A stretch of 64,000 nt of DNA from JBPOFM01 sp041391925 (GTDB taxonomy: Bacteria; Bacteroidota; Bacteroidia; Flavobacteriales; Flavobacteriaceae): NCBI GenBank assembly GCA_041391925.1, contig JAWKNA010000003.1:62001-126000 (forward strand). Reading direction: 5' to 3'. Shown here one piece after another: positions 1-9,560 of this stretch (position 1 is the stretch's first letter; the number at the start of each line of letters is the position of its first letter). Both the position numbers and the translations under genes were made by a program. The notes below the pieces were generated by a model. The model made no database searches. It saw only the letters and a program-made list of their open reading frames with translations, and was not told the DNA's origin.

Positions 1-379
1 CACCTTTCACATAACGTGAACCAATCGAAAGATCGGCTTCATCCAAAAGGCATGCATTGTAAAGCTTCATCAAATCTTTTGGGTCATGAGAAAAGTCGGC
101 ATCCATCTCAAAAATGTATTGATAGTCTTTTTTTAAACACCAATGAAACCCATCAATGTAAGCTGTTCCTAAACCGGTTTTGTGTTTACGTTCAAGCAAA
201 AACAGTTGGTTGCTGTACTCTTCCTGAAGCAATTTTACTTTATCTCCCGTTTTATCAGGCGAATTGTCGTCAACCACAAGGATATGAAACGCCTTCTGTT
301 GGGCAAAAACCGATCTAATGATGGCCTCTATGTTCTCAATCTCATTGAAGGTTGGTATGATGACAATGGCATCTATCAT
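1..379 (-). CDS. Family 2 glycosyltransferase, polyprenol-phosphate mannosyltransferase-like (C-terminus cut by window edge)
   Basis: Only the first ~126 residues lie in the window; the frame runs open through base 1. The N-terminus shows the GT-A fold of family 2: a beta strand ending in IPTFNE (residues 8-13), the nucleotide-sugar binding VVDDNSPDKTG (35-45, Asp37/Asp38), and a metal-binding DADFSHDP near residue 94. The HDP and GSRYVKG segments are typical of dolichol/polyprenol monophosphomannose synthases, which transfer a sugar from a GDP- or UDP-sugar to a lipid phosphate at the inner membrane. ATG at 379 was chosen because it directly precedes the first conserved strand. Sugar specificity cannot be told. 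It is divergently oriented from the next gene. Confidence 0.85.
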   Translation of the reverse strand, partial: MIDAIVIIPTFNEIENIEAIIRSVFAQQKAFHILVVDDNSPDKTGDKVKLLQEEYSNQLFLLERKHKTGLGTAYIDGFHWCLKKDYQYIFEMDADFSHDPKDLMKLYNACLLDEADLSIGSRYVKG

Positions 380-513
380 GTACAAATTTTTGGTTGACCG
401 TCAAGGTTTTAAAAGTACCATCGCAAAAGTAAGTTTTTTTAAAGTATAATTTTTATGTGATTGTGCATAAATAAACGTTAAAGAGTTTAAATATTCTTTA
501 TAATTTAGCACCT

Positions 514-1161
514 ATGCTACGAGAGGTAATATCCAACGAATGGTTTACGGTTTTCATTGTTTTGGGCTTGATGGCCATTGCATTGTCAAAGCAGTTTTTT
601 TCTGTTCGGTTCAACGATTTTATTGCGGTTTTGGGCAATTCAAAATATCTAAAAATCTACTCTAGAGACCAAAAATTCATTGATGGTTTTGACAGTTTGC
701 TTTTTTTTAATTTAGTGATTTCGTTATCTATTTTTGGATTTTTGGCCTATTCAACACTAATAGAAAACATTAAATTTGATATTCTTTTGTTTTCAAAAAT
801 TATTTTTGGAGTTGCAGCTTTAGTACTGATAAAAGTACTTTTTGAACGTCTCATTGGTAGTTTGTTCGAAATCGACAAGTTAATTGATCAATATCTATTT
901 CAAAAGACTAGTTATCTCAATTTTAGCGGATTTATCCTCTTGCCCATTAACGTTTTGTTGCTGTACACCATTACGCCGTCTCCGTTGATTTTATACATCA
1001 GTATCGGTGTGATCCTGATGGTAAATCTTATAGGGCTTGTCACCACGTTTAAAAACCATCAAAAGTTGATATTAAATAACTTATTCTATTTTATTTTGTA
1101 TCTTTGCGCACTTGAAATTGGACCCTATCTGATTTTATATAAAATAATTACGAAAGAATAA
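514..1161 (+). CDS. DUF4271 integral membrane protein
   Basis: A 215-residue, very hydrophobic protein with about six predicted membrane spans. The family (DUF4271) is known from Bacteroidota, where it sits directly upstream of uroporphyrinogen-III synthase, exactly as here (21 bases before hemD). Its biochemical role is not established; the fixed pairing with hemD hints at a role near haem synthesis or a shared transcript, but that is inference from position. Start is an ATG preceded by an A/T-rich leader with no clear ribosome-binding site. Confidence 0.8.
   Translation: MLREVISNEWFTVFIVLGLMAIALSKQFFSVRFNDFIAVLGNSKYLKIYSRDQKFIDGFDSLLFFNLVISLSIFGFLAYSTLIENIKFDILLFSKIIFGVAALVLIKVLFERLIGSLFEIDKLIDQYLFQKTSYLNFSGFILLPINVLLLYTITPSPLILYISIGVILMVNLIGLVTTFKNHQKLILNNLFYFILYLCALEIGPYLILYKIITKE
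1099..1106 (+). promoter_or_regulatory. Possible internal -7 box (TATCTTTG) for hemD
   Basis: TATCTTTG fits the Bacteroidota -7 consensus TAnnTTTG and lies inside the end of the DUF4271 gene, about 77 bases before the hemD start. No convincing -33 TTTG element was seen, so this is only a candidate. Confidence 0.25.
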
Positions 1162-1182
1162 GAAAATTATTACCCTCGGCCT

Positions 1183-1932
1183 ATGAAAGTGAAAACAATT
1201 TTAGTGTCTCAGCCCGAACCTAAAATAGAAAATTCGCCTTACTTTGATCTTCAGGAAAAGCAAAAAGTAAAAATAGATTTCAGACCATTTATTCACGTAG
1301 AAGGTGTTTCAGCAAAGGATATCAGACAACAAAAAGTTGATTTGAACCATTATACTGCCATCATTCTTACCAGTAGAAATTCTGTAGATCATTTTTTCAG
1401 GGTTGCCGAAGAAATGCGGTTCAAAGTGCCGGATACGATGAAATATTTTTGCCAGTCGGAAGCGGTAGCTTTTTATTTGCAGAAATATGTAGTCTACAGA
1501 AAACGTAAAATTTATGTAGGAAAACGGAGTTTTGAGGATTTATCTCCTTTGATTAAAAAATATAAGGATGAAAATTTTTTGCTTCCCACTACCGATAAAT
1601 TAAAAGATGAAGTGCCTGCTACACTTAACGCTTTGAATATTAAGTGGAAAGAGGCCATTTTCTATAAAACCGTTATCAGTGATTTATCTGATTTGGCCGA
1701 TGTGTATTATGACATTTTGGTATTTTTCAGCCCTTCTGGGATTGAATCATTGTTTCACAACTTCCCTGATTTCAAACAGAATAATACACGTATCGCTGCA
1801 TTTGGAAGTACCACCTGCAAGGCCGTTGAAGAGCACGGTTTGCGATGCGACATTCCGGCACCGACACCCGATACACCTTCAATGACGATGGCACTCGAAA
1901 AATATATTGAGAAAGTCAATAAGGCGAAATAA
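1183..1932 (+). CDS. hemD: Uroporphyrinogen-III synthase family protein
   Basis: A 249-residue protein. HemD closes and isomerises hydroxymethylbilane to uroporphyrinogen III, the branch point of tetrapyrrole synthesis in the cytosol. The family is weakly conserved, but the two-lobe pattern is visible: TSRNSVDHFF near residue 66 in the first lobe and the FFSPSGIESLF segment near 184 in the second, followed by AAFGSTTCKAV. Its placement after DUF4271 is the usual flavobacterial arrangement. It converges on pckA, with a shared terminator between them. The other haem genes are not in the window. Confidence 0.87.
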   Translation: MKVKTILVSQPEPKIENSPYFDLQEKQKVKIDFRPFIHVEGVSAKDIRQQKVDLNHYTAIILTSRNSVDHFFRVAEEMRFKVPDTMKYFCQSEAVAFYLQKYVVYRKRKIYVGKRSFEDLSPLIKKYKDENFLLPTTDKLKDEVPATLNALNIKWKEAIFYKTVISDLSDLADVYYDILVFFSPSGIESLFHNFPDFKQNNTRIAAFGSTTCKAVEEHGLRCDIPAPTPDTPSMTMALEKYIEKVNKAK

Positions 1933-1958
1933 AATTGTTCACCATTAAACATAAAAAA

Positions 1959-1985
1959 CCCGCGATTTTTGAAAAATCGCGGTTT
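1959..1985. terminator. Bidirectional terminator between hemD and pckA
   Basis: A perfect 11-bp stem, CCGCGATTTTT and its complement around one G, flanked by A-run on the left and T-run on the right. It lies between two converging genes and can serve both strands. Confidence 0.85.
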
Positions 1986-2004
1986 CTTATTTTACAATAT
2001 TAAA

Positions 2005-3618
2005 TTAGCTTTTCAAATTCGGTGCCCCAGCCAAAATCTCTTCGCTGGCAAACTCCTCATACTTTTTGAAGTTTTCCCTAAAGGATTCAGACAATTTATA
2101 GGCTGTTTTATAGTACTCCTCATCGTTGTTCCAAGTTTGTCTAGAGCTTAAAACCTCGGTCGGAACACCAGGACAGCTTCTTGGTTGTAGCAATCCAAAT
2201 ACTGAATGGGTTCTGTAGGTCTGTGGATTTACCTCATCCAAATCACCATTTAGTGCAGCTGTAATCATGGCTCTGGTATATTTCAATTTGATTCTACTGC
2301 CAACACCATAGGCGCCACCAGTCCAACCTGTATTGATGAGCCAAACGTTCACACCGGTTTCTTTCATTTTGGAGCTCAACATTTCGGCATATACTGTGGG
2401 ATGCAAAGGCATAAAAGGAGCACCAAAACATGCGGAAAAATTAGGCGTAGGTTCATCGATACCCGCTTCGGTTCCTGCAACTTTTGCTGTATACCCAGAA
2501 ATAAAATGGTAAGCTGCCTGACCAGGCGTCAACTTGGAAATTGGAGGCAATACTCCAAAAGCATCTGCCGTTAAAAAGAAAATATTTTTTGGGTTTTTAC
2601 CGATGGATGGTACTTGAATATTGCTGATGTGTTCGATTGGATAACTGACACGTGTATTCTGTGTAATAGAGATATCTTCGTAATCCACTTCGCCTTTGGC
2701 GTCCATGACAACATTTTCCAGAATCGCTCCTTTTTTTATCGCATGGTAAATATCAGGTTCGTTTTCTTCTGTTAAATTGATAACCTTTGCATAGCAGCCA
2801 CCTTCAAAATTAAAGACCGTATTTTCTGCGGTCCATCCATGCTCGTCGTCACCAATCAATCGCCTATTAGGATCTGCTGAAAGTGTTGTTTTACCAGTAC
2901 CTGACAACCCAAAGAAAATAGCAGTATCATTATCCTTTCCAACATTTGCACTACAGTGCATTGGCAATGTATTTTTATAGACGGGAAGTATGAAATTCAA
3001 GGCCGAAAAAATCCCTTTTTTGATTTCTCCAGTATAACCAGTACCTCCAATCAAAGCAATCTTTCTTGTAAAATCCAAGATGGCAAAATTATGCTGACGT
3101 GTTCCATCTACTTCGGGATTTGCCATAAAACCTGGTGCGTTCACAATGGTCCAATCGGGGTTAAAATTTTCCAACTCTTGTTCGGTAGGTCGAAGAAACA
3201 TGTTATATGCAAATTGATTGCTCCAAGCATATTCTGTAATGACTCGAATGTTGAGTTTATAGTTTTTATCTGCGCAGGCATAGCAATCCCTTACAAAAAC
3301 TTCTTTACCGGAAAGATAGCCCACAACTTTATCATATAGTTTTTCGAACTTATCCGAATCGAATGGGATATTGACTTTTCCCCACCATACTTTATCTTCC
3401 GTAACACTGTCTTTTACAAGAAATCGATCTTGTGGCGATCGTCCGGTAAATTCTCCTGTGTTTATTGCCAAGGCACCTGATGAGGCTTCGACGCCCTGTC
3501 CCTTTTTGATGGCAATATTATGAAGTTGTTCTGGAGGAAGTTGGTAATTAACCTTGGCATTTTTAATACCATATTGTTCTAACGAAATCGATTTCGTAGT
3601 TTGGGTATGATCTACCAT
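2005..3618 (-). CDS. pckA: Phosphoenolpyruvate carboxykinase (ATP)
   Basis: A 537-residue enzyme, the normal length for ATP-dependent PEPCK, converting oxaloacetate and ATP to phosphoenolpyruvate, ADP and CO2 in gluconeogenesis. Visible motifs: the P-loop GLSGTGKTTLS (about residues 238-248), the following DDEHGW metal/nucleotide motif, and FNFEGGCYAK. NTGWTGGAYGVGSRI near residue 430 is also typical. ATG at 3618 follows a TAATTTTG box, a good flavobacterial -7 element. It is a single-gene unit, convergent with hemD. Confidence 0.97.
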   Translation of the reverse strand: MVDHTQTTKSISLEQYGIKNAKVNYQLPPEQLHNIAIKKGQGVEASSGALAINTGEFTGRSPQDRFLVKDSVTEDKVWWGKVNIPFDSDKFEKLYDKVVGYLSGKEVFVRDCYACADKNYKLNIRVITEYAWSNQFAYNMFLRPTEQELENFNPDWTIVNAPGFMANPEVDGTRQHNFAILDFTRKIALIGGTGYTGEIKKGIFSALNFILPVYKNTLPMHCSANVGKDNDTAIFFGLSGTGKTTLSADPNRRLIGDDEHGWTAENTVFNFEGGCYAKVINLTEENEPDIYHAIKKGAILENVVMDAKGEVDYEDISITQNTRVSYPIEHISNIQVPSIGKNPKNIFFLTADAFGVLPPISKLTPGQAAYHFISGYTAKVAGTEAGIDEPTPNFSACFGAPFMPLHPTVYAEMLSSKMKETGVNVWLINTGWTGGAYGVGSRIKLKYTRAMITAALNGDLDEVNPQTYRTHSVFGLLQPRSCPGVPTEVLSSRQTWNNDEEYYKTAYKLSESFRENFKKYEEFASEEILAGAPNLKS

Positions 3619-3643
3619 AATAATGTTGTATTGTTTGTTGATG

Positions 3644-3651
3644 CAAAATTA
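3644..3651 (-). promoter_or_regulatory. -7 promoter box (TAATTTTG) of pckA
   Basis: Reading on the minus strand, TAATTTTG matches TAnnTTTG and lies 26 bases upstream of the pckA ATG. The -33 element is not clear. Confidence 0.4.
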
Positions 3652-3679
3652 AACAATATTTTAAAGTACGCACTTAATT

Positions 3680-4075
3680 TTACAATTTATCAGTTTGAAG
3701 TCTCAAAAAGTTTATCAACAGCGCACCCCAAGCGGCAATGAGGAGCAATCCTCCAATGGGTGTCATAATGCCTATTGTCTTAAAATCAAAACTGCTAATG
3801 GCGTTGGTAGCCAGTCCGTAGATAGAACCAGAAAAAAACAGTATCCCAACAAGCGTCAACCAATAAATAATCCGTTTGAATCTTTCTTGGACCATTTGTG
3901 AAGTCCCAACAATCAATAAAAGAATAGCATGGTACATTTGATATTTGACACCAGTTTCAAAAGTTTGGATAGATTCGGGAGAAATCAATTGTTTCAGGCC
4001 ATGTGCCGCAAACGCTCCTAAAATTATTCCTGTAATTCCCAAAAATGAGGCAGTAACTAAAATAGTTTTGTTCAT
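3680..4075 (-). CDS. DUF423 family small membrane protein
   Basis: A 131-residue protein with four predicted membrane spans. The start of span 1, GITGIILGAFAAHGLK, is the signature of the DUF423 (YgdD-like) family. Function is unknown. It is transcribed toward pckA, ending 62 bases before the pckA start, so it could read into pckA, though pckA has its own candidate promoter. Confidence 0.85.
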   Translation of the reverse strand: MNKTILVTASFLGITGIILGAFAAHGLKQLISPESIQTFETGVKYQMYHAILLLIVGTSQMVQERFKRIIYWLTLVGILFFSGSIYGLATNAISSFDFKTIGIMTPIGGLLLIAAWGALLINFLRLQTDKL

Positions 4076-4154
4076 ATAAATATATGGTTTGAGTTTTTAG
4101 AACCCTTTGTATTTACTAAATTCGTGACTGCAAAAATACTCAAGAAAATCCACT

Positions 4155-5519
4155 ATGCGAAAGATTTTAATCATAGGAGCTGGCAAATCAACATCTTATC
4201 TCATTAAATATTTATTGGACAAATCAGAATCTGAAGAACTTCATATCATTGTGGGTGACATCAGCATCCCAAATGCAAGAAAGCTGATTGGTAATCATCC
4301 AAACGCACAAGCCATCATGCTAGATGTGTTCAACAAACAATCACGACAAGATGCCATTCAAAATGCAGACATCGTCATATCTATGTTGCCTGCTCGCTAT
4401 CATATAGAAGTTGCAAAAGATTGTGTGACCTTTGGAAAAAACATGGTGACCGCGTCATATGTAAGTCCGGAAATGGAAGATTTGGATAAGGCAGTAAAAG
4501 CTAAAGGTTTGGTTTTTATGAATGAAATTGGTGTAGACCCAGGCATTGACCATATGAGTGCCATGAAAATAATAAACGACATTCGTCAGAAGGGCGGAAA
4601 AATGATTTTGTTCGAATCGTTTTGTGGTGGTTTGGTTGCTCCAGAAAGTGATGACAATCTTTGGAATTATAAATTCACCTGGAACCCTCGTAACGTTGTG
4701 GTTGCAGGACAAGGTGGTGCTGCAAAATTTCTTCAAGAAGGCACTTATAAATATATTCCTTACAATCGTTTGTTCCGAAGAACCGAATTTTTGGAAGTGG
4801 AAGGTTTTGGGAAATTTGAAGTCTATGCAAACCGGGATTCTCTAAAATATCAATCGGTATATGAATTGGATAACGTGAGAACTTTGTATCGTGGTACTAT
4901 GCGTCGTGTTGGTTTTAGTCGTGCATGGAATATGTTCGTTCAATTGGGTATGACCGATGACAGCTACACCATTGATGACAGCGAAAATATGAGTTATCGC
5001 GATTTTGTAAACGCCTTTTTGCCCTATAGCCATACAGATTCTGTGGAATTGAAATTCAGATATCAATTAAAAATTGAACAGGATGATTTGATTTGGGACA
5101 AACTGTTGGAGCTCGATATTTTTAATCCTAATAAAATGGTGGGACTTCAAAAGGCAACACCTGCTGAAATATTACAGAAAATCCTAATGGACAGTTGGAC
5201 GCTAGCTGAAGATGATAAAGACATGATTGTGATGTACCATAAATTTGGATATGAACTGGATGGCAAAAAACATCAGATAGATGCCACCATGGTATCACTT
5301 GGTGAGGACCAAACTTATACTGCTATGGCAAAAACTGTCGGATTGCCAGTAGCCATAGCTGCTTTGGCCATTTTAAATGGACAGATAAAAACACCGGGGG
5401 TACAAATCCCCATCACGAAAGAAGTTTATGAACCCATTTTGAAAGAATTGGAAAACTACGATATTCACTTTAAGGAAATGGAAGTTCCTTATTTGGGATA
5501 TAACCCTCTTAACGTTTAA
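4155..5519 (+). CDS. Saccharopine dehydrogenase-like oxidoreductase
   Basis: A 454-residue protein with an N-terminal Rossmann domain (IIGAGKSTSYLIKYLL, residues 6-21) and the saccharopine-dehydrogenase C-terminal fold (NEIGVDPGIDHMSAM near residue 122). Saccharopine dehydrogenases interconvert saccharopine with lysine or glutamate in lysine catabolism. A Lrp/AsnC-type regulator follows 66 bases downstream on the same strand, which fits amino-acid catabolism. The exact reaction cannot be read from sequence alone. Confidence 0.85.
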   Translation: MRKILIIGAGKSTSYLIKYLLDKSESEELHIIVGDISIPNARKLIGNHPNAQAIMLDVFNKQSRQDAIQNADIVISMLPARYHIEVAKDCVTFGKNMVTASYVSPEMEDLDKAVKAKGLVFMNEIGVDPGIDHMSAMKIINDIRQKGGKMILFESFCGGLVAPESDDNLWNYKFTWNPRNVVVAGQGGAAKFLQEGTYKYIPYNRLFRRTEFLEVEGFGKFEVYANRDSLKYQSVYELDNVRTLYRGTMRRVGFSRAWNMFVQLGMTDDSYTIDDSENMSYRDFVNAFLPYSHTDSVELKFRYQLKIEQDDLIWDKLLELDIFNPNKMVGLQKATPAEILQKILMDSWTLAEDDKDMIVMYHKFGYELDGKKHQIDATMVSLGEDQTYTAMAKTVGLPVAIAALAILNGQIKTPGVQIPITKEVYEPILKELENYDIHFKEMEVPYLGYNPLNV

Positions 5520-5585
5520 AAAAATTAAGTTGAAAGTGGGAAGTAAAATTTGTAATATCATATGGAATAGCTTCCAGCTCTATTC

Positions 5586-6056
5586 ATGAAAATAATCAAC
5601 CAAAATATTGAGATAGATGGCATCGACAAGGAAATCCTTCGTGCGTTGATGCATGACGCACGAACACCTGTTTTGGAAATAGCGAGAAAGGTTGGTATTT
5701 CTGGTGCCGCAATTCATCAGCGATTGCGTAAGCTCGAAAAATCGGGATTGATATCCGGTTCAAAGTTTGTTATCAACCCAAAAGTTTTGGGATATACTAC
5801 CATGGCGTTTGTGGGTATTTATTTAGATAAAGCTGTGAGCAATCCTGAAGCAGTAAAGCAACTTCAAAAAATACCTGAAGTGTTAGAGTGCCATTACACC
5901 ACAGGAAATTGGAGCATTCTCATCAAAATTCTCTGTAAAGATAATGAGCATTTAATGTATCTACTTAATAAAGAAATCCAATCCATACCAGGTGTTTCTC
6001 GAACAGAAACTTTTATTTCGTTGGCACAACAGATTGATAGGCAAATAAAGGTTTAA
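5586..6056 (+). CDS. Lrp/AsnC family transcriptional regulator
   Basis: A 156-residue regulator. Residues ~12-60 form the winged helix-turn-helix (DGIDKEILRALMHDARTP, then VGISGAAIHQRLRKLEKSG), and residues ~75-150 form the RAM ligand-binding domain (TTMAFVGIYL, then GNWSILIKI). Such proteins bind DNA as octamers and sense amino acids. The gene sits directly behind the saccharopine-dehydrogenase-like gene and may regulate it. A strong hairpin terminator follows the stop codon. Confidence 0.92.
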   Translation: MKIINQNIEIDGIDKEILRALMHDARTPVLEIARKVGISGAAIHQRLRKLEKSGLISGSKFVINPKVLGYTTMAFVGIYLDKAVSNPEAVKQLQKIPEVLECHYTTGNWSILIKILCKDNEHLMYLLNKEIQSIPGVSRTETFISLAQQIDRQIKV

Positions 6057-6057
6057 A

Positions 6058-6083
6058 AAAGGCTTCTGAATTTAGAAGCCTTT
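6058..6083. terminator. Terminator between the lrp-like and BI-1-like genes
   Basis: AAAGGCTTCT and its perfect complement form a 10-bp stem around a 6-base loop, with A and T runs on either side. It separates converging genes and can act on both strands. Confidence 0.85.
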
Positions 6084-6102
6084 ATATTTTATGATTGTGG
6101 AA

Positions 6103-6828
6103 TTAATCTCTCGACAAGAAAATACTCAACACATACCAAAACAATAGCATCAATGATGCAAACAAACCAATGGCTGCTGGTACATAATCTTCTGTGGTGT
6201 ATTTATTTACCAGATTTGATGTTTGGTAAAGGATGGTTCCTCCAGCCAATAAACACATGGCTACCGAAAACCATAGGCCAAGGTTGAATCCAAATAACAT
6301 TCCTGCAATAATCAGTCCAAGAGCAATAAAAAATCCGATAGTCAATCCTGTTCTTAAAAATGAAAAATCTTTTTTCGTCAAAAAAACAACTGCTGACAAA
6401 CCTGTAAACAATGCCAATGTTACAATAGCTGCCTGATTCAATAATTCTGGACCCGATTCCATGTAAAATGCTGCGATGTAAATCAATGGTACAAAAATGA
6501 ACGCTTCAGCAAGAATATAGAGTCCGTACGCAAGGTACTGCTTATTTCTATCGGCTGTTTTCATGGCCATGCTTTCCGCATAATTGGTGATGAGCATAAA
6601 GCCACCAAGCATCAAAAGCCATTTGTAACCTTGGGTCATGGACAATGCAAATGATACTATTGCCTCACTTTGCAACAAGAGATATTCAAAAATGATAAAA
6701 ACCAGAACACCCACTGCAACATGCGCATAGGTCTTTTTATAAAATGCGACGCGTTCCATATCAGAAACGCTATTTAATAATGCCTTGTTCTCAAATTGAT
6801 GAAAAGGGCCTTCTGTAGGATTTTCCAT
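6103..6828 (-). CDS. Bax inhibitor-1/YccA family membrane protein
   Basis: A 241-residue protein with about seven hydrophobic spans spread from residue ~33 to 238, the layout of the BI-1 (TMBIM/YccA) family of pH-sensitive cation leak channels and stress-related membrane proteins. The N-terminal ~30 residues are hydrophilic. The ending, MLLFWYVLSIFLSRD, resembles the C-terminal span of the family. Cellular role in flavobacteria is unproven. It is a single-gene unit. Confidence 0.85.
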   Translation of the reverse strand: MENPTEGPFHQFENKALLNSVSDMERVAFYKKTYAHVAVGVLVFIIFEYLLLQSEAIVSFALSMTQGYKWLLMLGGFMLITNYAESMAMKTADRNKQYLAYGLYILAEAFIFVPLIYIAAFYMESGPELLNQAAIVTLALFTGLSAVVFLTKKDFSFLRTGLTIGFFIALGLIIAGMLFGFNLGLWFSVAMCLLAGGTILYQTSNLVNKYTTEDYVPAAIGLFASLMLLFWYVLSIFLSRD

Positions 6829-6985
6829 AAAAAATTATTTTTAGTTAGAGGTTAAAAATAGGAAAAAAATATTTTCAGTATATCCGCCCTGAAAATTCTT
6901 TTTTTAAAAAATAGATTTCATGACAATTTTTGATGACAATTTTACTTTGATTCGATGTAGGGGAATAACTCTAAATCCAATAAAA

Positions 6986-7498
6986 ATGAAACATTCAAAC
7001 ATCTTATTAGTAGCATTTTCCTTATTTCTTTTTACATTTTCCTGCAGTAAAGATGACAATAAAGACGATGATCAAACAGCTGAGCCTGAATTCTCTGCAT
7101 CCATCAATGGTGGTACTTTTAGTGACTATCATGCCACTCTGGGGTTTTATAATGCCACATCGGGAGCAAGTGCCAACTCTTTAAATATAACGATAACCGA
7201 TTCCAACAATAACATTATCAATATATTTTTGAATGGCACTGGCGGACTGAACAGCGGTGTCATTAAGGAAATGAACAATGTGGATTCCGAAGGTTTTGTT
7301 ACCAACCTTGTCATCAGAGACCAAGCGGCCCAAGTGACCTATACTTCTACGAGCGGTAGCATTACCATATCAGAAAATAGAGAAGGCCCTTCAGATTCTG
7401 GATATCGTTATATTTCTGGAGATATAAACGTCACTACCTCTACTAATACAGGTACTGAAGTAACTATCACTGGCTCATTCACTGATTTCAAGTATTAA
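6986..7498 (+). CDS. Predicted lipoprotein of unknown function
   Basis: 170 residues from the chosen ATG. An upstream in-frame ATG at 6920 exists, but the start at 6986 gives a clean lipoprotein signal: MKHSN, a hydrophobic core, then the lipobox FTFSC followed by acidic SKDDNKDDD. The mature part is rich in Thr, Ser, Asn and beta-prone, with no recognisable catalytic motif. It would be a periplasmic or surface lipoprotein; the acidic residues after the Cys resemble the surface-export signal described in Bacteroidota. Function unknown. Confidence 0.75.
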   Translation: MKHSNILLVAFSLFLFTFSCSKDDNKDDDQTAEPEFSASINGGTFSDYHATLGFYNATSGASANSLNITITDSNNNIINIFLNGTGGLNSGVIKEMNNVDSEGFVTNLVIRDQAAQVTYTSTSGSITISENREGPSDSGYRYISGDINVTTSTNTGTEVTITGSFTDFKY

Positions 7499-7547
7499 AA
7501 CTCTATCTGCTTCTAAATAGAATCAGAATGTTAAAACATATAACGTT

Positions 7548-7582
7548 AAAAGCCGAATTTCTTTATTAGAAATTCGGCTTTC
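7548..7582. terminator. Terminator between the lipoprotein and zinc-peptidase genes
   Basis: A 14-bp perfect stem (AAAGCCGAATTTCT) with a 5-base loop, between two converging genes. Confidence 0.85.
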
Positions 7583-7592
7583 CATTAAATAA

Positions 7593-8297
7593 TCAGCGTC
7601 TTCCACCAAATACCTGAAGTGCCCAATATAACAAAGATGCCAATGCACCAATGGCCGCAACCAAATAGGTTCTGGCAGCCCATTTTAAAGCATCTTCCGA
7701 GCCTTTGTATTCTTCTGGGGTCACCATATTTTTAGCTTTCAACCACGCCAATGCCCTATTGCTGGCATCATATTCCACCGGCAAAGTAATAAAGCTAAAC
7801 AATGTTGCCATTCCCATAAACACCAAACCTGCGATTGCGACATAGAATCCCAATCCAACACCAGCAGCAGCTCCTAAAATCAAACCACCAATGACCAACC
7901 ACTGCGACATATTGGAAGTGACGCTTACAATAGGTACTAAAGCAGAACGCATTTGTAAGGCTTGGTATGCTTGTGCATGTTGCACGGCATGACCGCACTC
8001 GTGTGCAGCAACCGCAGCCGCTGCCGCATTTCTTTGCTCATACACTGGTTCGCTTAAATTGACTGTTTTATTTTTAGGATTATAGTGATCGGTCAATTGC
8101 CCAGCCACAGAAATAACCTCAACATCTCTAATGCCATTATCTGCCAACATTTTTTCAGCAATTTCTTTTCCGCTCATACCATTGCGAAGTTGTACCTTTG
8201 AATACTTTGCAAATTTTCTCTTTAATTGATTGCTTACCAACCAGCTCACCAAAGCAATGGCTCCAATCAACACATAATAACCTAACATTCCATTCAT
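7593..8297 (-). CDS. Membrane-bound zinc metallopeptidase (YugP / Zn_peptidase_2 family)
   Basis: A 234-residue membrane protein: one span at the N-terminus, then the zinc site AAHECGHAVQHA (HExxH) near residue 98, then three or so more spans. The family is predicted to be neutral zinc metallopeptidases of unknown substrate. The length and the HECGH motif match. It forms a single-gene unit upstream of ald on the minus strand; the neighbours do not suggest a substrate. Confidence 0.88.
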   Translation of the reverse strand: MNGMLGYYVLIGAIALVSWLVSNQLKRKFAKYSKVQLRNGMSGKEIAEKMLADNGIRDVEVISVAGQLTDHYNPKNKTVNLSEPVYEQRNAAAAAVAAHECGHAVQHAQAYQALQMRSALVPIVSVTSNMSQWLVIGGLILGAAAGVGLGFYVAIAGLVFMGMATLFSFITLPVEYDASNRALAWLKAKNMVTPEEYKGSEDALKWAARTYLVAAIGALASLLYWALQVFGGRR

Positions 8298-8381
8298 GTT
8301 CTTTAAATTAAGTTGTTCTCATTAAGATAACAAAAAGTAAGCCAATTTAAAGAAATGCAATTTTGTCAGTTAGCCCAAAAA

Positions 8382-9479
8382 TTATACTGTGGAAGCCCAG
8401 CCAAATGCTTCCGAAATACCTTCATAAACCACTTCGCCTTTCACCACATTTAATCCCTTGGCAAGCAGCGTATCTTGTGTACAGGCATTTTCCCATCCTT
8501 CATTTGCCAGCTTCAATACATAAGGCAAGGTCACATTCGTAAGCGCCATAGTGGATGTGTAAGGCACAGCGCCAGGCATATTCGCCACACAATAATGAAC
8601 GATATCATCAATAATATAGGTAGGATTTTCGTGTGTGGTAGCCTTTGTCGTTTCAAAACAACCGCCTTGGTCCACAGCCACATCTACAATCACAGTACCA
8701 GGACGCATCAATTTCAACATATCTTTTGTAATCAATTTTGGAGCTTTTCCACCCTTGATGAGGACTGCACCAATCACTAAATCGTGACTTTGGATGTGCT
8801 TTCGGATATTGTATTCGCTCGAAAATTCGGTAATGACGTGGCTCGGCATAATGTCGTTCACATAACGAAGACGTTTCATATTGATATCCATAATGGTCAC
8901 GTGCGCCCCAAGTCCGGCTGCCATTTTAGCTGCCTGAATGCCAACCACGCCTGCGCCCAACACCAGCACACGCCCAGGAGGAACTCCAGGAACACCACCC
9001 AATAATACGCCACGACCTTTAATAGGTTTTTCCAAATATTTGGCACCTTGTTGAATAGCCATTCTACCAGCCACTTCCGACATTGGGGTTAGCAATGGCA
9101 GTGTGCCATCATCATCCTCAACTGTTTCGTAAGCAATGCAGATTGCTTCACTTTTTAACATTGCCAAGGTCAATTTTTCACTGGAAGCAAAATGGAAATA
9201 GGTAAACAACACCTGATTAGGTTTGATGAGCCCATATTCTTGTTCAATCGGCTCTTTGACCTTCACAATCATATCACTCTTCTCGTAAACCTCTTGAATA
9301 GTTTGAAGAATGGAAGCACCGACTTCTTCATAATCAGCATCAAAAAAACCACTTCCTTCACCAGCAGTGGTCTGCACAAATACGGTATGACCGTTTTTTA
9401 CCAATTCGTTAACGCCAGCTGGCGTCATTCCAACGCGATTTTCGTTGTTTTTGATTTCTTTTGGGACACCTATTACCAT
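8382..9479 (-). CDS. ald: Alanine dehydrogenase
   Basis: A 365-residue enzyme that converts L-alanine and NAD+ to pyruvate, ammonia and NADH. The N-terminus has GVPKEIKNNENRVGMTP (residues 4-20), with the substrate-binding Arg. The NAD-binding Rossmann segment VLVLGAGVVGIQAAKMA is near residue 168. The length is typical (~370). The C-terminus keeps NVTLPYVLKLANEGWE. It is probably monocistronic, with a terminator hairpin between it and the upstream DUF6370-like gene. Confidence 0.95.
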   Translation of the reverse strand: MVIGVPKEIKNNENRVGMTPAGVNELVKNGHTVFVQTTAGEGSGFFDADYEEVGASILQTIQEVYEKSDMIVKVKEPIEQEYGLIKPNQVLFTYFHFASSEKLTLAMLKSEAICIAYETVEDDDGTLPLLTPMSEVAGRMAIQQGAKYLEKPIKGRGVLLGGVPGVPPGRVLVLGAGVVGIQAAKMAAGLGAHVTIMDINMKRLRYVNDIMPSHVITEFSSEYNIRKHIQSHDLVIGAVLIKGGKAPKLITKDMLKLMRPGTVIVDVAVDQGGCFETTKATTHENPTYIIDDIVHYCVANMPGAVPYTSTMALTNVTLPYVLKLANEGWENACTQDTLLAKGLNVVKGEVVYEGISEAFGWASTV

Positions 9480-9560
9480 AATTTCTAATTTTCTATAAAT
9501 TAAATCATTTATAGGTTATACCACAAAATAAATAGGGTGATAGTTGTAATTTTTACGATA